Assembly: GCF_003208175.1 (NCBI RefSeq)
Contig: NZ_QKMR01000021.1
Coordinates: 19,024 to 83,023, forward strand
DNA length: 64,000 bases
Origin: Ruminiclostridium sufflavum DSM 19573
GTDB taxonomy: Bacteria > Bacillota > Clostridia > Acetivibrionales > DSM-1351
Direction of reading: 5' to 3'
Each line of letters begins with the position of its first letter. Within the stretch, counting starts at the first letter, position 1. Positions 7,658-15,864 of the stretch are shown one piece after another. The notes beneath the pieces were generated by a model. It was not told the origin of the DNA. It was given only the letters and a program-made list of their open reading frames with translations, and ran no database searches. The position numbers and the translations under genes were made by a program.

Positions 7658-9643
7658 ATGGAGTTTGGGAAAAGCTACTGGTATAGCTATGAGCAGGGAA
7701 GCAGCAGAGAATGGATTATAACAAACGGAATAGGCGGGTATGCTTCAGGGTCATTGATCTGTTCAAACAGCAGGCGGTACCATGGCTTGCTTATTGCTGC
7801 CTTAAAGCCGCCGACAAGCAGACATCTGCTTCTGGCAAATCTTTTGGAGGATTTGGTTTTAGAGGACGGAACACATGTGACACTCAGTTCTTTCAAATCA
7901 TCGGACGGCTACATCAATCAAGGCTTTAATAATCTTCAGAGAGTAAGCTATGATTATTTCCCTCAGTTTGTTTACAGCTATGAGGATATATTCATAAAAA
8001 AGAAAATAGCAATGAAGACTGGTGAAAATACCACTGTTGTGCAATATGAGATTAGAAACGGCTCAAGGGCTGCTTCTTTTAAGCTTTCGCCTCTTGTTAA
8101 CTACAGAGACCATCATCACCAGAGCAAAGGCTGCTACTTAAATTTCAATATGTCAATAAATGAAAATGAAATCGGCTTATCACCAAAGGTTTCTGACGTC
8201 ATGCTGAAATTAAGTACAAGCACAGGAAAATTTATAAGTTTTGACAGCTGCTATTTTTACAATATGCTGTATGCACTTGAGCAGGAGCGAGGACTTGATA
8301 GCTTCGAGGATCATTTCATGCCTGGATATTTTATTATGGAATTAAAGCCCTTTGAGTGTAAAACCATTTCATTTGCGGCCACAACTGAAAACTATGGCAG
8401 CGGTGCAATTAATGCGGGGGATGTAATTCGTGAAGAGGAAAGGCGCCTTTCGGAGCTGCTGGATAAAAAGAAATATAAAAACAGGCTGTGCAGAAGACTT
8501 GTTCTGGCGGCAGATAACTTTATCGTATACAGAAAGTCCACAGATTCAAAGACAGTGATTGCCGGATATCCATGGTTCACCGATTGGGGAAGAGACACAA
8601 TGATAGCCTTTGAGGGACTTACCTTGGTTACGGGCAGGTATGAGGATGCGAAGGATATTCTGTACACCTTTTCCAGATACGTAAAAAATGGGCTTATTCC
8701 CAATATGTTCCCCGATGACGGGCAGCAGCCGGCATATAACAGTGTTGATGCCGCGCTGTGGTATTTTGAGGCTGTTTATAATTATTTGGAGTATACGCAG
8801 GACTATTCCTTTGTAAAAGAGAAAATATACAGCTGCCTCAAGGAAATCTTTATAGGTTTCAGGGACGGCACTGTCTTTGATATCAGAATGACTGCCGACG
8901 GACTGATTACAGCAGGAAATCCGGGTACTCAATTAACCTGGATGGATGCGAAGGTGGGTGACTGGGTGGTGACTCCGCGCCACGGAAAGGCCGTTGAAAT
9001 AAATGCCTTGTGGTACAATGGACTGATGATTATGTCAAGCTTGGCAAAAAAATTTGATGACAGAGATATATACAGTAATTTAGCGAAGAAGGTCAAGGCT
9101 TCTTTTGACAAGGAATTTTGGAACGGTGCGGACAATTGCTTATATGATGTGGTTAATGATTTTGGGAAGGACCCAAGCATAAGACCGAACCAAATAATGG
9201 CTGTAGGCCTTTCATATGCGGTAATTGAGGGAGATAAGGCCGGAAGCGTTGTGGAAAAGGTGTGGAAGGAGCTATATACACCGTATGGATTACGAACCCT
9301 ATCTAAAGGCAATCCTCAGTACAAGGGCACATATTCCGGGGATGTCTGGAGCAGGGATGGGGCATATCATCAGGGAACTGTATGGACTTGGCCCTTGGGA
9401 AGATTTATCAAGGCTTATGTGAGAGTAAACGGTTCAAATGAGGAGGCCAGAAGAAATGCTTTGGATTTTGTCCTGCCGTTTATTAATCATTTGAAGGACG
9501 CAGGCTTGGGAAGCATTTCCGAAATATTTGACGGAAATTCTCCTTATTATCCCAGAGGATGTTTTGCACAGGCATGGAGCGTGTCAGAGATTTTAAGAGC
9601 AGCAGTTGAGGATGTACAGATTGAAAATTTTAATGATATATAA
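7658..9643 (+). CDS. Amylo-alpha-1,6-glucosidase (glycogen debranching enzyme)
   Basis: About 661 residues: an N-terminal GDE domain (NGIGGYASGS, SRRYHGLL) followed by a C-terminal (alpha/alpha)6-barrel glucosidase domain with the hallmark GYPWFTDWGRDTM near residue 304 and PRHGKAVEINALWYNGL. The family hydrolyses alpha-1,6 branches of glycogen or limit dextrins in the cytoplasm. Two ATGs are in frame at 7652 and 7658; the second has better spacing from AGGAG. It lies between yvcK and whiA, an insertion in an otherwise conserved cluster. Confidence 0.9.
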   Translation: MEFGKSYWYSYEQGSSREWIITNGIGGYASGSLICSNSRRYHGLLIAALKPPTSRHLLLANLLEDLVLEDGTHVTLSSFKSSDGYINQGFNNLQRVSYDYFPQFVYSYEDIFIKKKIAMKTGENTTVVQYEIRNGSRAASFKLSPLVNYRDHHHQSKGCYLNFNMSINENEIGLSPKVSDVMLKLSTSTGKFISFDSCYFYNMLYALEQERGLDSFEDHFMPGYFIMELKPFECKTISFAATTENYGSGAINAGDVIREEERRLSELLDKKKYKNRLCRRLVLAADNFIVYRKSTDSKTVIAGYPWFTDWGRDTMIAFEGLTLVTGRYEDAKDILYTFSRYVKNGLIPNMFPDDGQQPAYNSVDAALWYFEAVYNYLEYTQDYSFVKEKIYSCLKEIFIGFRDGTVFDIRMTADGLITAGNPGTQLTWMDAKVGDWVVTPRHGKAVEINALWYNGLMIMSSLAKKFDDRDIYSNLAKKVKASFDKEFWNGADNCLYDVVNDFGKDPSIRPNQIMAVGLSYAVIEGDKAGSVVEKVWKELYTPYGLRTLSKGNPQYKGTYSGDVWSRDGAYHQGTVWTWPLGRFIKAYVRVNGSNEEARRNALDFVLPFINHLKDAGLGSISEIFDGNSPYYPRGCFAQAWSVSEILRAAVEDVQIENFNDI

Positions 9644-9701
9644 AAAGGGTTAAATTCGTGGAACAGTTTTATAGTAGAGCCTTTTTGAGGAGTGAGTAAG
9701 G

Positions 9702-10646
9702 GTGTCTTTTTCAACTTTAGTAAAGGATGAGCTTTGCAGGGTAGAGCTGCATGATGCATGCTGTAAAAAATCCGAAATTTTCGGCGTCATATTGGCGGGT
9801 AATCTTTTCTCATATGAAAAGAACTCTAGAAATGTAAAGGTTGTTACAGAAAATGCGGCATTTGCAAGAAGAATATATTCTACAGTCAGAAGAGTATACG
9901 GATTGAGTCCGGAGGTTTCAATCAGAAGAAGCAGTAAGCTAAAAAAGCATATATCATACTCCATAATTTTTGCATCAATGCAGATTATAAATAAATTGCT
10001 TTATGATTTTGAAATCAGTGCATTTAATGAAAATGATCTATTTCCTATGAATACAACGTTAAAAAATGTTTGCTGTAAGAAGAGCTTTTTAAGAGCAGCA
10101 TTTCTATCAGGAGGCTCAGTCAGTGACCCTGAAAAAACCTACCATTTGGAAATTGCCACTCGAAATAAAATGTGCACAGAAATCATCAAAGAAATATTAA
10201 AGGATTACGGAATAAATGTTAAAATAATTACCAGAAAAGGAAACTATGTGGCATACATAAAAGAAGGTGAAAACATTGTGGACTTTTTAAATATTATCGG
10301 TGCACACGGCGCATTGATGGAGTTCGAAAATGTAAGGATATTGAAGGATATGAGAAACAGTGTCAACAGAATAGTGAACTGTGAAACGGCAAATCTTGAA
10401 AAAACCGTAAATGCAGCGGTCAGACAAGTGGAAAATATCAAATTAATCCAGTCCACATTGGGTATTGGTAATCTTCCGGAAAACCTTATTGACATTGCTA
10501 ATTTGAGACTTGAGTATTCAGAATTAAGCTTGAAGGAGCTTGGAGAAATGCTTTGCCCTAAACTCGGGAAGTCAGGAGTTAATCATCGCCTTAGAAAATT
10601 AGATGAAATTGCAGACAAAATCAGAGAGAGAAGCAAGACACTATAG
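9702..10646 (+). CDS. whiA: WhiA-family DNA-binding protein
   Basis: WhiA proteins combine a LAGLIDADG-like N-terminal domain with a C-terminal helix-turn-helix. In Firmicutes they affect cell division and chromosome segregation; in Streptomyces they control sporulation genes. The 314-residue length is normal. SFSTLVKDELCR at the start, AAFLSGGSVSDPEKTYHLEI in the middle and SLKELGEMLCPKLGKSGVNHRLRKL at the end are family motifs. GTG start behind GAGGAGTGAG. It closes the rapZ-yvcK-whiA group. Confidence 0.95.
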   Translation: MSFSTLVKDELCRVELHDACCKKSEIFGVILAGNLFSYEKNSRNVKVVTENAAFARRIYSTVRRVYGLSPEVSIRRSSKLKKHISYSIIFASMQIINKLLYDFEISAFNENDLFPMNTTLKNVCCKKSFLRAAFLSGGSVSDPEKTYHLEIATRNKMCTEIIKEILKDYGINVKIITRKGNYVAYIKEGENIVDFLNIIGAHGALMEFENVRILKDMRNSVNRIVNCETANLEKTVNAAVRQVENIKLIQSTLGIGNLPENLIDIANLRLEYSELSLKELGEMLCPKLGKSGVNHRLRKLDEIADKIRERSKTL

Positions 10647-10726
10647 TTTTAATTTTAAGAAAGCGTCCATGCAGGTCAAAGAAGTCCAATATTTAACTGT
10701 GTTAATGTCTGGGATTATATAAAATA

Positions 10727-10753
10727 AAAGGTAAAATAAGGGAAATAACGAAT
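10727..10753 (+). promoter_or_regulatory. Putative sigma-H promoter of the spoIIA operon
   Basis: AAAGGTAAA, 11 bases, then AACGAAT fits the sigma-H consensus RnAGGAWWW - N11-12 - RnnGAAT, with one mismatch in the -35 (T for A). It lies about 95 bases before spoIIAA, an operon known to be driven by sigma-H in B. subtilis. The match is read by eye. Confidence 0.5.
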
Positions 10754-10846
10754 AAATACCTTGTGCTGTTTGCAAAAATTAAGCTGAAGCCGGTTTGAAA
10801 AAAGAAGCCGGTGATGCTGTCTAATTCACAAAGGAGGAAATTCGTT

Positions 10847-11188
10847 TTGGATTTAAAACTTTTTAAAAAGGGTACAACTCTTATTATAAAAATTATGGAA
10901 GATATGGATCATCATTCTGCACAGTATTTAAGGCAAAGAATTGATAATGAAATTGTTAAGGCTACAGTTAAAAATATTGTTTTTGATTTTTCCAATGTCA
11001 ATTTTATGGATAGCTCCGGTATTGGCGTGATTGTGGGCCGATATAAAAACATTCAGAAATTAAATGGAAGAGCGGCTATAATTAATGCGAATCCAAAGAT
11101 AATGCAAATATTTGAAATGTCAGGGATACTAAAAATCATACCTGCTTATAACGATTTGGATAAGGCTATTTCAAGTATGTGCAGTTAA
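10847..11188 (+). CDS. spoIIAA: Anti-sigma F factor antagonist SpoIIAA
   Basis: A STAS-domain protein of 113 residues. Unphosphorylated SpoIIAA binds SpoIIAB and frees sigma-F in the forespore; SpoIIAB phosphorylates it on a conserved serine, here the second Ser of FMDSSGIGVI (residue 57), and SpoIIE removes the phosphate. The TTG at 10847, 9 bases after AAGGAGG, is the likely start and matches the B. subtilis length; the frame extends 12 codons upstream without a ribosome site. It is followed by spoIIAB and sigF, but the gaps here (228 and 409 bases) are unusually long for this operon. Confidence 0.92.
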   Translation: MDLKLFKKGTTLIIKIMEDMDHHSAQYLRQRIDNEIVKATVKNIVFDFSNVNFMDSSGIGVIVGRYKNIQKLNGRAAIINANPKIMQIFEMSGILKIIPAYNDLDKAISSMCS

Positions 11189-11416
11189 GGAATGCAATTT
11201 TATATGTTTATGGCCGAGGGTCAGTTGCTATCGGCTTTTTTGCCGGGCTTATGCTGCGGATTTTGTTTTGCGAAGGCCCGGTTTCTGTTCTGAAATTGCA
11301 GTGTTTTTTGTAATTTGCGCCGGGAGGTATTATTAAAGGCAGGACATATATAAAATTTATAAATTTGCTGAATCTGTAGTGATTCCTAATGAAAAAAAGA
11401 GAGAGAGGATAAGAAA

Positions 11417-11845
11417 ATGCAGTTAATAAATGAAATGAAGCTTGAATTTATGAGTAAATCAAATAATGAGGCTTTCGGCAGGATAGTGGCAGCCGCTTTT
11501 GCATCTCAGCTTGATCCGACAGTGGAAGAATTGGCTGACATTAAAACTGCTGTTTCAGAGGCTGTAACCAATGCAATTATACATGGCTATGAAAATGAAT
11601 CCGGGATAGTGAAAATGCATTGCAGACTATATGATGAGGGAGTCGAAATAATTGTTTCCGATAACGGAAAAGGAATAGAGGATGTAGAATTGGCAAGACA
11701 GCCTTTATATACATCAAAGCCTGATATGGAGCGTTCGGGAATGGGTTTTACCGTTATGGAAAGCTTTATGGATGGAGTGGAAATTTTTTCTGAAATAAAT
11801 GCAGGGACAACTGTTACAATGTTCAAAAAGATAAAAAAGGCATAG
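11417..11845 (+). CDS. spoIIAB: Anti-sigma F factor SpoIIAB
   Basis: A GHKL-fold serine kinase of 142 residues that binds and inhibits sigma-F and phosphorylates SpoIIAA. The N box [12 protein letters not shown], the G1 box [10 protein letters not shown] and the G2 box [11 protein letters not shown] are all visible in order. ATG start behind GAGAGAGGA. It lies between spoIIAA and sigF as in all endospore formers, and a hairpin with T-run follows at 11890-11916. Confidence 0.95.
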   Translation: MQLINEMKLEFMSKSNNEAFGRIVAAAFASQLDPTVEELADIKTAVSEAVTNAIIHGYENESGIVKMHCRLYDEGVEIIVSDNGKGIEDVELARQPLYTSKPDMERSGMGFTVMESFMDGVEIFSEINAGTTVTMFKKIKKA

Positions 11846-11854
11846 CTTGAAAAG

Positions 11855-11916
11855 GCGAAGTTTACATTTTTGTCGTTCTCTTCGCATATCAAAAAGCTGC
11901 GGGAAGCTTTTTGCGG
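11855..11916 (+). repeat. Two-hairpin element, copy 1 (second hairpin resembles a terminator)
   Basis: First stem GCGAAG (11855-11860) pairs with CTTCGC (11880-11885); after ATATC the second stem CAAAAAGCT (11890-11898) pairs with AGCTTTTTG (11905-11913). A second copy lies at 13945-14010 after spoVAC, with a compensated base pair in the first stem. The T-rich second arm could terminate or attenuate transcription between spoIIAB and sigF. Confidence 0.65.
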
Positions 11917-12198
11917 ATTTCAGCAATCAAGAGCTTTTTCATTAACATATCTGTATTTCACCATATACTTGAAAAACTAAGAGGAATTAAAGATGACTTA
12001 CATAGTAATCATTTAAATATAAATGTAAATAAATTGAATAAATGTATAAAAATTATAAAAAGTGCTGATAATCTATTATAACATGGTTTAAATATGTTTT
12101 TGAATTGCAAAATTACTAGAGTTAATTGCTATCGGCTAAAAACGATTGCATCGTCAGCGGTTATATCGTCCCGGTATTTTATCCTACGAAGGTTTGAA

Positions 12199-12222
12199 CC
12201 GTAATTGACTTTAGTCAGTTTA
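12199..12222 (+). repeat. Copy of the AATTGACTTTAGTCA intergenic motif
   Basis: GTAATTGACTTTAGTCAGTTT, sharing 15 identical bases with the palindrome at 4218-4239. Here the right arm has decayed, leaving AATTGACT - TT - AGTCAGTT. It lies 33 bases before the sigF start. Confidence 0.5.
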
Positions 12223-12254
12223 GACAAAATATTTGACAGGAAGGTTCGAAAGCT

Positions 12255-13001
12255 ATGAAAGATATAACAGATGAAGAAGTCAGAACGCTTATCGAAGAGG
12301 CCAAGGCGGGAAACAGGCAGGCACAGGCAACCTTGGTCGAAAAAAATGTGGGTCTTATCTGGAGCATTGTGAAAAGATTTCAGAATAGAGGATATGAGAT
12401 TGACGATTTGTTTCAGATAGGCAGCATAGGGTTAATTAAAGCTATTAATAAGTTTGATTCATCCTTTAATGTGAAATTTTCTACATATGCTGTCCCTATG
12501 ATTATCGGTGAAATAAAAAGGTTTATCAGAGATGATGGGATTATAAAGGTTAGCAGGTCTCTTAAGGAGATATCTTCTAAGGCCCGCATAACAAAGGAGA
12601 TCATGTGCAAGGAGCTGGGGCGGGAGCCTACAATAAATGAAATTTCTTCAAAAATTGGTGTTTCTCCTGAAGAATTGGTCATGGCTCTTGAAGCGGGATG
12701 CTCGCCGGAGTCGTTGTACAGTACTATAGGTGATGGAGATAATTCACCTATACTGCTCATAGACAGAATAAATGCGGACAATAATAGCAATGAGGTTGAT
12801 TTAATAGACAAAATTGCAATCAGACAAATTTTAGATACTCTGGATGCCAGAGAAAGGCAAATAATAATATTACGCTATTTCAAGGAAAAGACCCAGGTAC
12901 AGATTGCAAAGCTGCTGGGAATTTCACAGGTACAGGTATCCCGTATTGAAAAAAAGATTTTAAATGAAATTAAAATTAAAATGATAGCAAACAATAATTA
13001 A
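12255..13001 (+). CDS. sigF: RNA polymerase sigma-F factor
   Basis: A sigma-70 family factor of 248 residues, the first forespore-specific sigma. Region 2 is clear (DDLFQIGSIGLIKAINKFD, then KFSTYAVPMIIGEIKRFIRDDG, residues about 55-95). Region 3 carries VSRSLKEI, and the region 4 helix-turn-helix ends the protein (KTQVQIAKLLGISQVQVSRIEKKIL). Placement after spoIIAA-spoIIAB identifies it as sigma-F rather than sigma-G. ATG start behind AGGAAGG. A small membrane protein gene follows at 13107. Confidence 0.95.
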   Translation: MKDITDEEVRTLIEEAKAGNRQAQATLVEKNVGLIWSIVKRFQNRGYEIDDLFQIGSIGLIKAINKFDSSFNVKFSTYAVPMIIGEIKRFIRDDGIIKVSRSLKEISSKARITKEIMCKELGREPTINEISSKIGVSPEELVMALEAGCSPESLYSTIGDGDNSPILLIDRINADNNSNEVDLIDKIAIRQILDTLDARERQIIILRYFKEKTQVQIAKLLGISQVQVSRIEKKILNEIKIKMIANNN

Positions 13002-13106
13002 CTTAAACCTTCACCAATAGGTGCACTTCTTGTAAAGAGAAGGCCGGGTCAGAAAATAACAGCAGGAAGTGCCGAGAGTAATTTAATAAAATGCGGGGAT
13101 ATAAAA

Positions 13107-13271
13107 ATGTTAAAAATTACACCTTTACACAGGAAAAAGGTTATATTAATTGCTTTGGCTATACTGATTTTGTGCGGGATAATCGCCATGCTGGCTATAT
13201 TCAACATGAGTACGGAAAAGGAGCCTAATAAAGCAGTTTATGTCCTTGAGGCTGTTGAAGAAAATAAATAG
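13107..13271 (+). CDS. Small single-pass membrane protein downstream of sigF
   Basis: A 54-residue open frame starting MLKITPLHRKK. It has one hydrophobic segment at about residues 12-33 and a short acidic tail ending VEENK. The basic stretch before the segment and the acidic tail suggest an N-in, C-out orientation. The ATG is 7 bases after GCGGGGA. It sits between sigF and an intrinsic terminator at 13341-13368, so it may be the last gene of the sigF transcript. I do not recognise a family. The small size leaves some doubt that it is translated. Confidence 0.55.
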   Translation: MLKITPLHRKKVILIALAILILCGIIAMLAIFNMSTEKEPNKAVYVLEAVEENK

Positions 13272-13340
13272 AACTTGAATTTCCGGAAAATTTATGCTTT
13301 CGATAATTAAATAATAATTTTTAATTTATTTGCTAAGAAT

Positions 13341-13369
13341 AAGATATATTAATTTATATCTTTTTTTTA
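13341..13369 (+). terminator. Terminator after the sigF / small protein unit
   Basis: AAGATATA pairs with TATATCTT around a short AT loop, followed by eight T. An intrinsic terminator that separates the sigF transcript from the spoVA genes. Confidence 0.75.
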
Positions 13370-13442
13370 TTTACTAATATTTTGCTTGCAGGAGTCAGAT
13401 TAAGGCTCTGTTTAAAGCTTACCAAAGGAGGTGTCTTGCTCC

Positions 13443-13940
13443 TTGCCTGAGTTTACTGCCAGATTGGTACCGGGTAGGGACATAATTATGAAACAGGTTT
13501 TTACTAAGGAAGAATATGCCGAGCATGTTAAGCGTGCTTCACCAAATTCAAAAATATTTATAAATATAATTAAAGCATTTATTGTAGGCGGTCTTATTTG
13601 TGATATAGGTCAATTTATTATTAATATGCTTAAAGCCAGAGGATTGGATTCTGAGGTGGTATCAAACATCACCAGCATAATTATGATTTTTTTGGGTGCC
13701 TTGTTAACAGCACTTAATATTTACAATGTTATCGGAAAATTTGCCGGAGCCGGCTCAATTGTACCGATAACAGGATTTGCAAATTCCGTTGTCTCTCCTG
13801 CCATAGAATTTAAAACAGAAGGCTACGTTATGGGTTTAGGAGCCAAAATGTTTGTAATTGCCGGCCCTGTAATTGTATTTGGCGTATGCTCTGCCATGAT
13901 AGCGGGAGTGATTCATTACTTTATCACTTATGTGCCTTAA
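13443..13940 (+). CDS. spoVAC: Stage V sporulation protein AC
   Basis: SpoVAC is an inner-membrane protein of the SpoVA channel, which moves Ca-dipicolinate into the spore and releases it at germination; in B. subtilis SpoVAC is mechanosensitive. Four hydrophobic segments and the motifs FIVGGLICDIGQ and GAGSIVPITGFANSVVSPAIEFK identify the family. The strong AAAGGAGGTG site at 13424 best serves the TTG at 13443; the GTG at 13431 overlaps the site, and the ATG at 13488 would give the usual 150-residue length but has only a weak site. Start uncertain, identity firm. Confidence 0.92.
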   Translation: MPEFTARLVPGRDIIMKQVFTKEEYAEHVKRASPNSKIFINIIKAFIVGGLICDIGQFIINMLKARGLDSEVVSNITSIIMIFLGALLTALNIYNVIGKFAGAGSIVPITGFANSVVSPAIEFKTEGYVMGLGAKMFVIAGPVIVFGVCSAMIAGVIHYFITYVP

Positions 13941-13944
13941 AAAT

Positions 13945-14010
13945 GTGAAGTTTACAATTCTTGCATACATTGTTCTCTTCACATATCAAAAAGCTGTAAA
14001 CAGCTTTTTG
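13945..14010 (+). repeat. Two-hairpin element, copy 2
   Basis: GTGAAG (13945-13950) pairs with CTTCAC (13977-13982); after ATATC the stem CAAAAAGCTG (13987-13996) pairs with CAGCTTTTTG (14001-14010). It is homologous to copy 1 after spoIIAB: TTTACA after the first arm and TTCTCTTCnCATATCAAAAAGCTG are shared. A degenerate third copy follows directly at about 14018-14068 (AATTCGTGCAT...CATATGAGAAAACTGT). Confidence 0.65.
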
Positions 14011-14102
14011 TGTACACAATTCGTGCATTTATCGTTAGCTTTGCATATGAGAAAACTGTGGGCATTGTGGATTTGAGCAATGAAGCGCGGCTGAAAATAA
14101 AT

Positions 14103-14131
14103 AGAGAATCTCTGTAAAGCAGAGATTCTCT
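14103..14131 (+). repeat. Perfect 12-bp hairpin before spoVAD
   Basis: AGAGAATCTCTG - TAAAG - CAGAGATTCTCT, a perfect stem with a five-base loop and no T-run. It lies about 50 bases before the spoVAD start, inside the spoVAC-spoVAD gap. It could affect RNA processing or stability. Confidence 0.7.
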
Positions 14132-14183
14132 CCAGAAGGCATTCTCAAATTTTTGTACCGAAAACTCGGCGTAGGAGGTTAGT

Positions 14184-15203
14184 ATGGCAGAAAAACATAT
14201 TGGAAAACAAACTGTTGCCCTGAAGAATCCGCCCACAATAAAAGCCACAGCTTCTATTGTGGGGCCTAAAGAGGGAAGAGGTGAATTAAAGCAGTGTTTT
14301 GACCTCATCATACCTGACGAGCTTTGGGGAGAGAGCAGTTGGGAAAAAGCGGAAAGTAAGCTTGTAAGGGAAGCATTTGCAAAGCTGTTGCAAAATGCTA
14401 AGCTAAGCAATGATAAAATTGATTTTATTTTAGCAGGAGACCTGCTAAATCAATGTATTGCGGCAAGCTATGGCCTTAGGGAAACAAATGTGCCTTTTCT
14501 GGGCTTGTATGGTGCATGCTCAACAATGGCAGAATCGATGAGCATAGGCAGTATGCTTATAGACGGAGGCTTTGCAGATAATGTGGTATGTCTTACCTCC
14601 AGCCATTTCTGCTCGGCTGAAAGACAATTCAGGTTTCCGCTTGAACTGGGAAGCCAGAGAACTCCGACAGCACAATGGACAGTAACGGGCTCGGGAGCCG
14701 TTGCTCTTGCTTCTCAGGGAACAGGCCCATATATCAGAAATATAACTGTAGGGAAAATCAATGACCTAGGGATAACTGATATAAACAATATGGGGGCTGC
14801 AATGGCTCCTGCGGCTGCAGATACTATTCTGACACATTTTGCCGATACAGGGCTCGTACCGGAATACTATGATTTGATTGTTACGGGAGATTTGGGCAAA
14901 ATAGGCAAAAAATTATGTCTTGATATCCTAAGGATGAACGGACTAAATATTGAAGCAAATTATAATGACTGCGGAGTTATGATTTTTAACCTGAACGAAC
15001 AGGATACCCATGCCGGAGGAAGCGGCTGCGGATGTTCCGCGGCAGTATTTGCAGGACATATATATAAGGAAATGATGAAAGGAAACCTGAAAAGAGTTTT
15101 GTTTATTGCAACCGGCGCGCTGATGAGTCCTGTAAGCCTTCAGCAGAAGGAATCTATTCCGGGAATTGCACATGCAGTAAGTATTCACAGGAGTTTGGAT
15201 TAA
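14184..15203 (+). CDS. spoVAD: Stage V sporulation protein AD
   Basis: A 339-residue soluble protein with a thiolase-like fold. SpoVAD binds dipicolinic acid and is part of the SpoVA import channel. Recognised by KPPTIKATASIVGPKEG-type N-terminal sequence, FLGLYGACSTMAESM and the C-terminal LFIATGALMSP. ATG start behind GTAGGAGG. It lies between spoVAC and spoVAE, the standard order; upstream spoVAA/spoVAB are absent, as usual in Clostridia. Confidence 0.95.
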   Translation: MAEKHIGKQTVALKNPPTIKATASIVGPKEGRGELKQCFDLIIPDELWGESSWEKAESKLVREAFAKLLQNAKLSNDKIDFILAGDLLNQCIAASYGLRETNVPFLGLYGACSTMAESMSIGSMLIDGGFADNVVCLTSSHFCSAERQFRFPLELGSQRTPTAQWTVTGSGAVALASQGTGPYIRNITVGKINDLGITDINNMGAAMAPAAADTILTHFADTGLVPEYYDLIVTGDLGKIGKKLCLDILRMNGLNIEANYNDCGVMIFNLNEQDTHAGGSGCGCSAAVFAGHIYKEMMKGNLKRVLFIATGALMSPVSLQQKESIPGIAHAVSIHRSLD

Positions 15204-15305
15204 CAGTACGTAAATTGCAAGAAGTTAACCGGCAGGAACAATTATTTAAACTATTATAACTATTGTAAAGGGGGATGGAATTCGTGCCTGCGAATTTTGC
15301 AAGGC

Positions 15306-15677
15306 ATGGAATATAAAATTATGAGTTATTTGAGTGCTTTTCTGGTAGGCGGAATTATTTGTGCAATCGGACAAATACTGATTGATAAAACAAAGCTTAC
15401 ATCTGCGAGGATTCTCGTTGTTTATGTGGTATCAGGAGTTATTCTTGCAGCCTTTGGTGTTTATCAAAAAATTATTGATATCGGAGGGGCAGGAGCAACA
15501 ATACCTCTCACCGGTTTCGGGTTTAATCTTGCAAAGGGTATCTTTAATGAAGTTGACAGAATAGGAATACTGGGTATATTTACCGGAGGCTTTAAGGCGG
15601 CTTCAGCCGGACTTTCTGCCGCAGTTTTTTTTGGATATATTATGGCTGCCTTAGGAAAACCAAAAGCCAAAAAATAA
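15306..15677 (+). CDS. spoVAE: Stage V sporulation protein AE
   Basis: A hydrophobic protein of about 120 residues with three or four membrane segments, the third core subunit of the dipicolinate channel. Motifs: LVGGIICAIGQILIDKTKL, GAGATIPLTGFGFNLAKG and FFGYIMAALGKPK. The start is unclear: ATG 15306 and ATG 15321 both give family-like N-termini but lack a ribosome site. The AAAGGGGG site at 15267-15274 instead leads into a 10-codon frame (GTG 15284 to TAA 15316) overlapping the gene start, so translation may be coupled. Confidence 0.9.
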   Translation: MEYKIMSYLSAFLVGGIICAIGQILIDKTKLTSARILVVYVVSGVILAAFGVYQKIIDIGGAGATIPLTGFGFNLAKGIFNEVDRIGILGIFTGGFKAASAGLSAAVFFGYIMAALGKPKAKK

Positions 15678-15864
15678 ACAAATCTGTAAATATTATAAAA
15701 ATTTATTATAAAACAAAAAATATGTCGCAGGATTGAAGTTTTATGCATAAATTTTTAAAAACATATAGAATTATGCTCCGATATTGTATATAATTAAATA
15801 TGATTTTATAGCTATAAGTTGTTTAGGCTCAGTGTTTTTAATATATATAATAAGGTGGATTGCT

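Larger units (their letters stand above)
11846..12254 (+). other. Non-coding gap between spoIIAB and sigF
   Basis: About 410 bases without a convincing gene, within what is usually a compact operon. It holds the two-hairpin element at 11855-11916. Further on there is a very AT-rich stretch (11990-12080), then a region with CTATCGGCTAAAAA, TATATCGTCCC and GTAATTGACTTTAGTCA, motifs that recur in other gaps of the window. The sigF ribosome site (GACAGGAAGG) is at its end. Confidence 0.6.

Noticed and set aside
13431..13443. GTG at 13431 as the spoVAC start
   Set aside because: It overlaps the AAAGGAGGTG ribosome site itself and cannot be used with that site; the downstream TTG or ATG is more likely.
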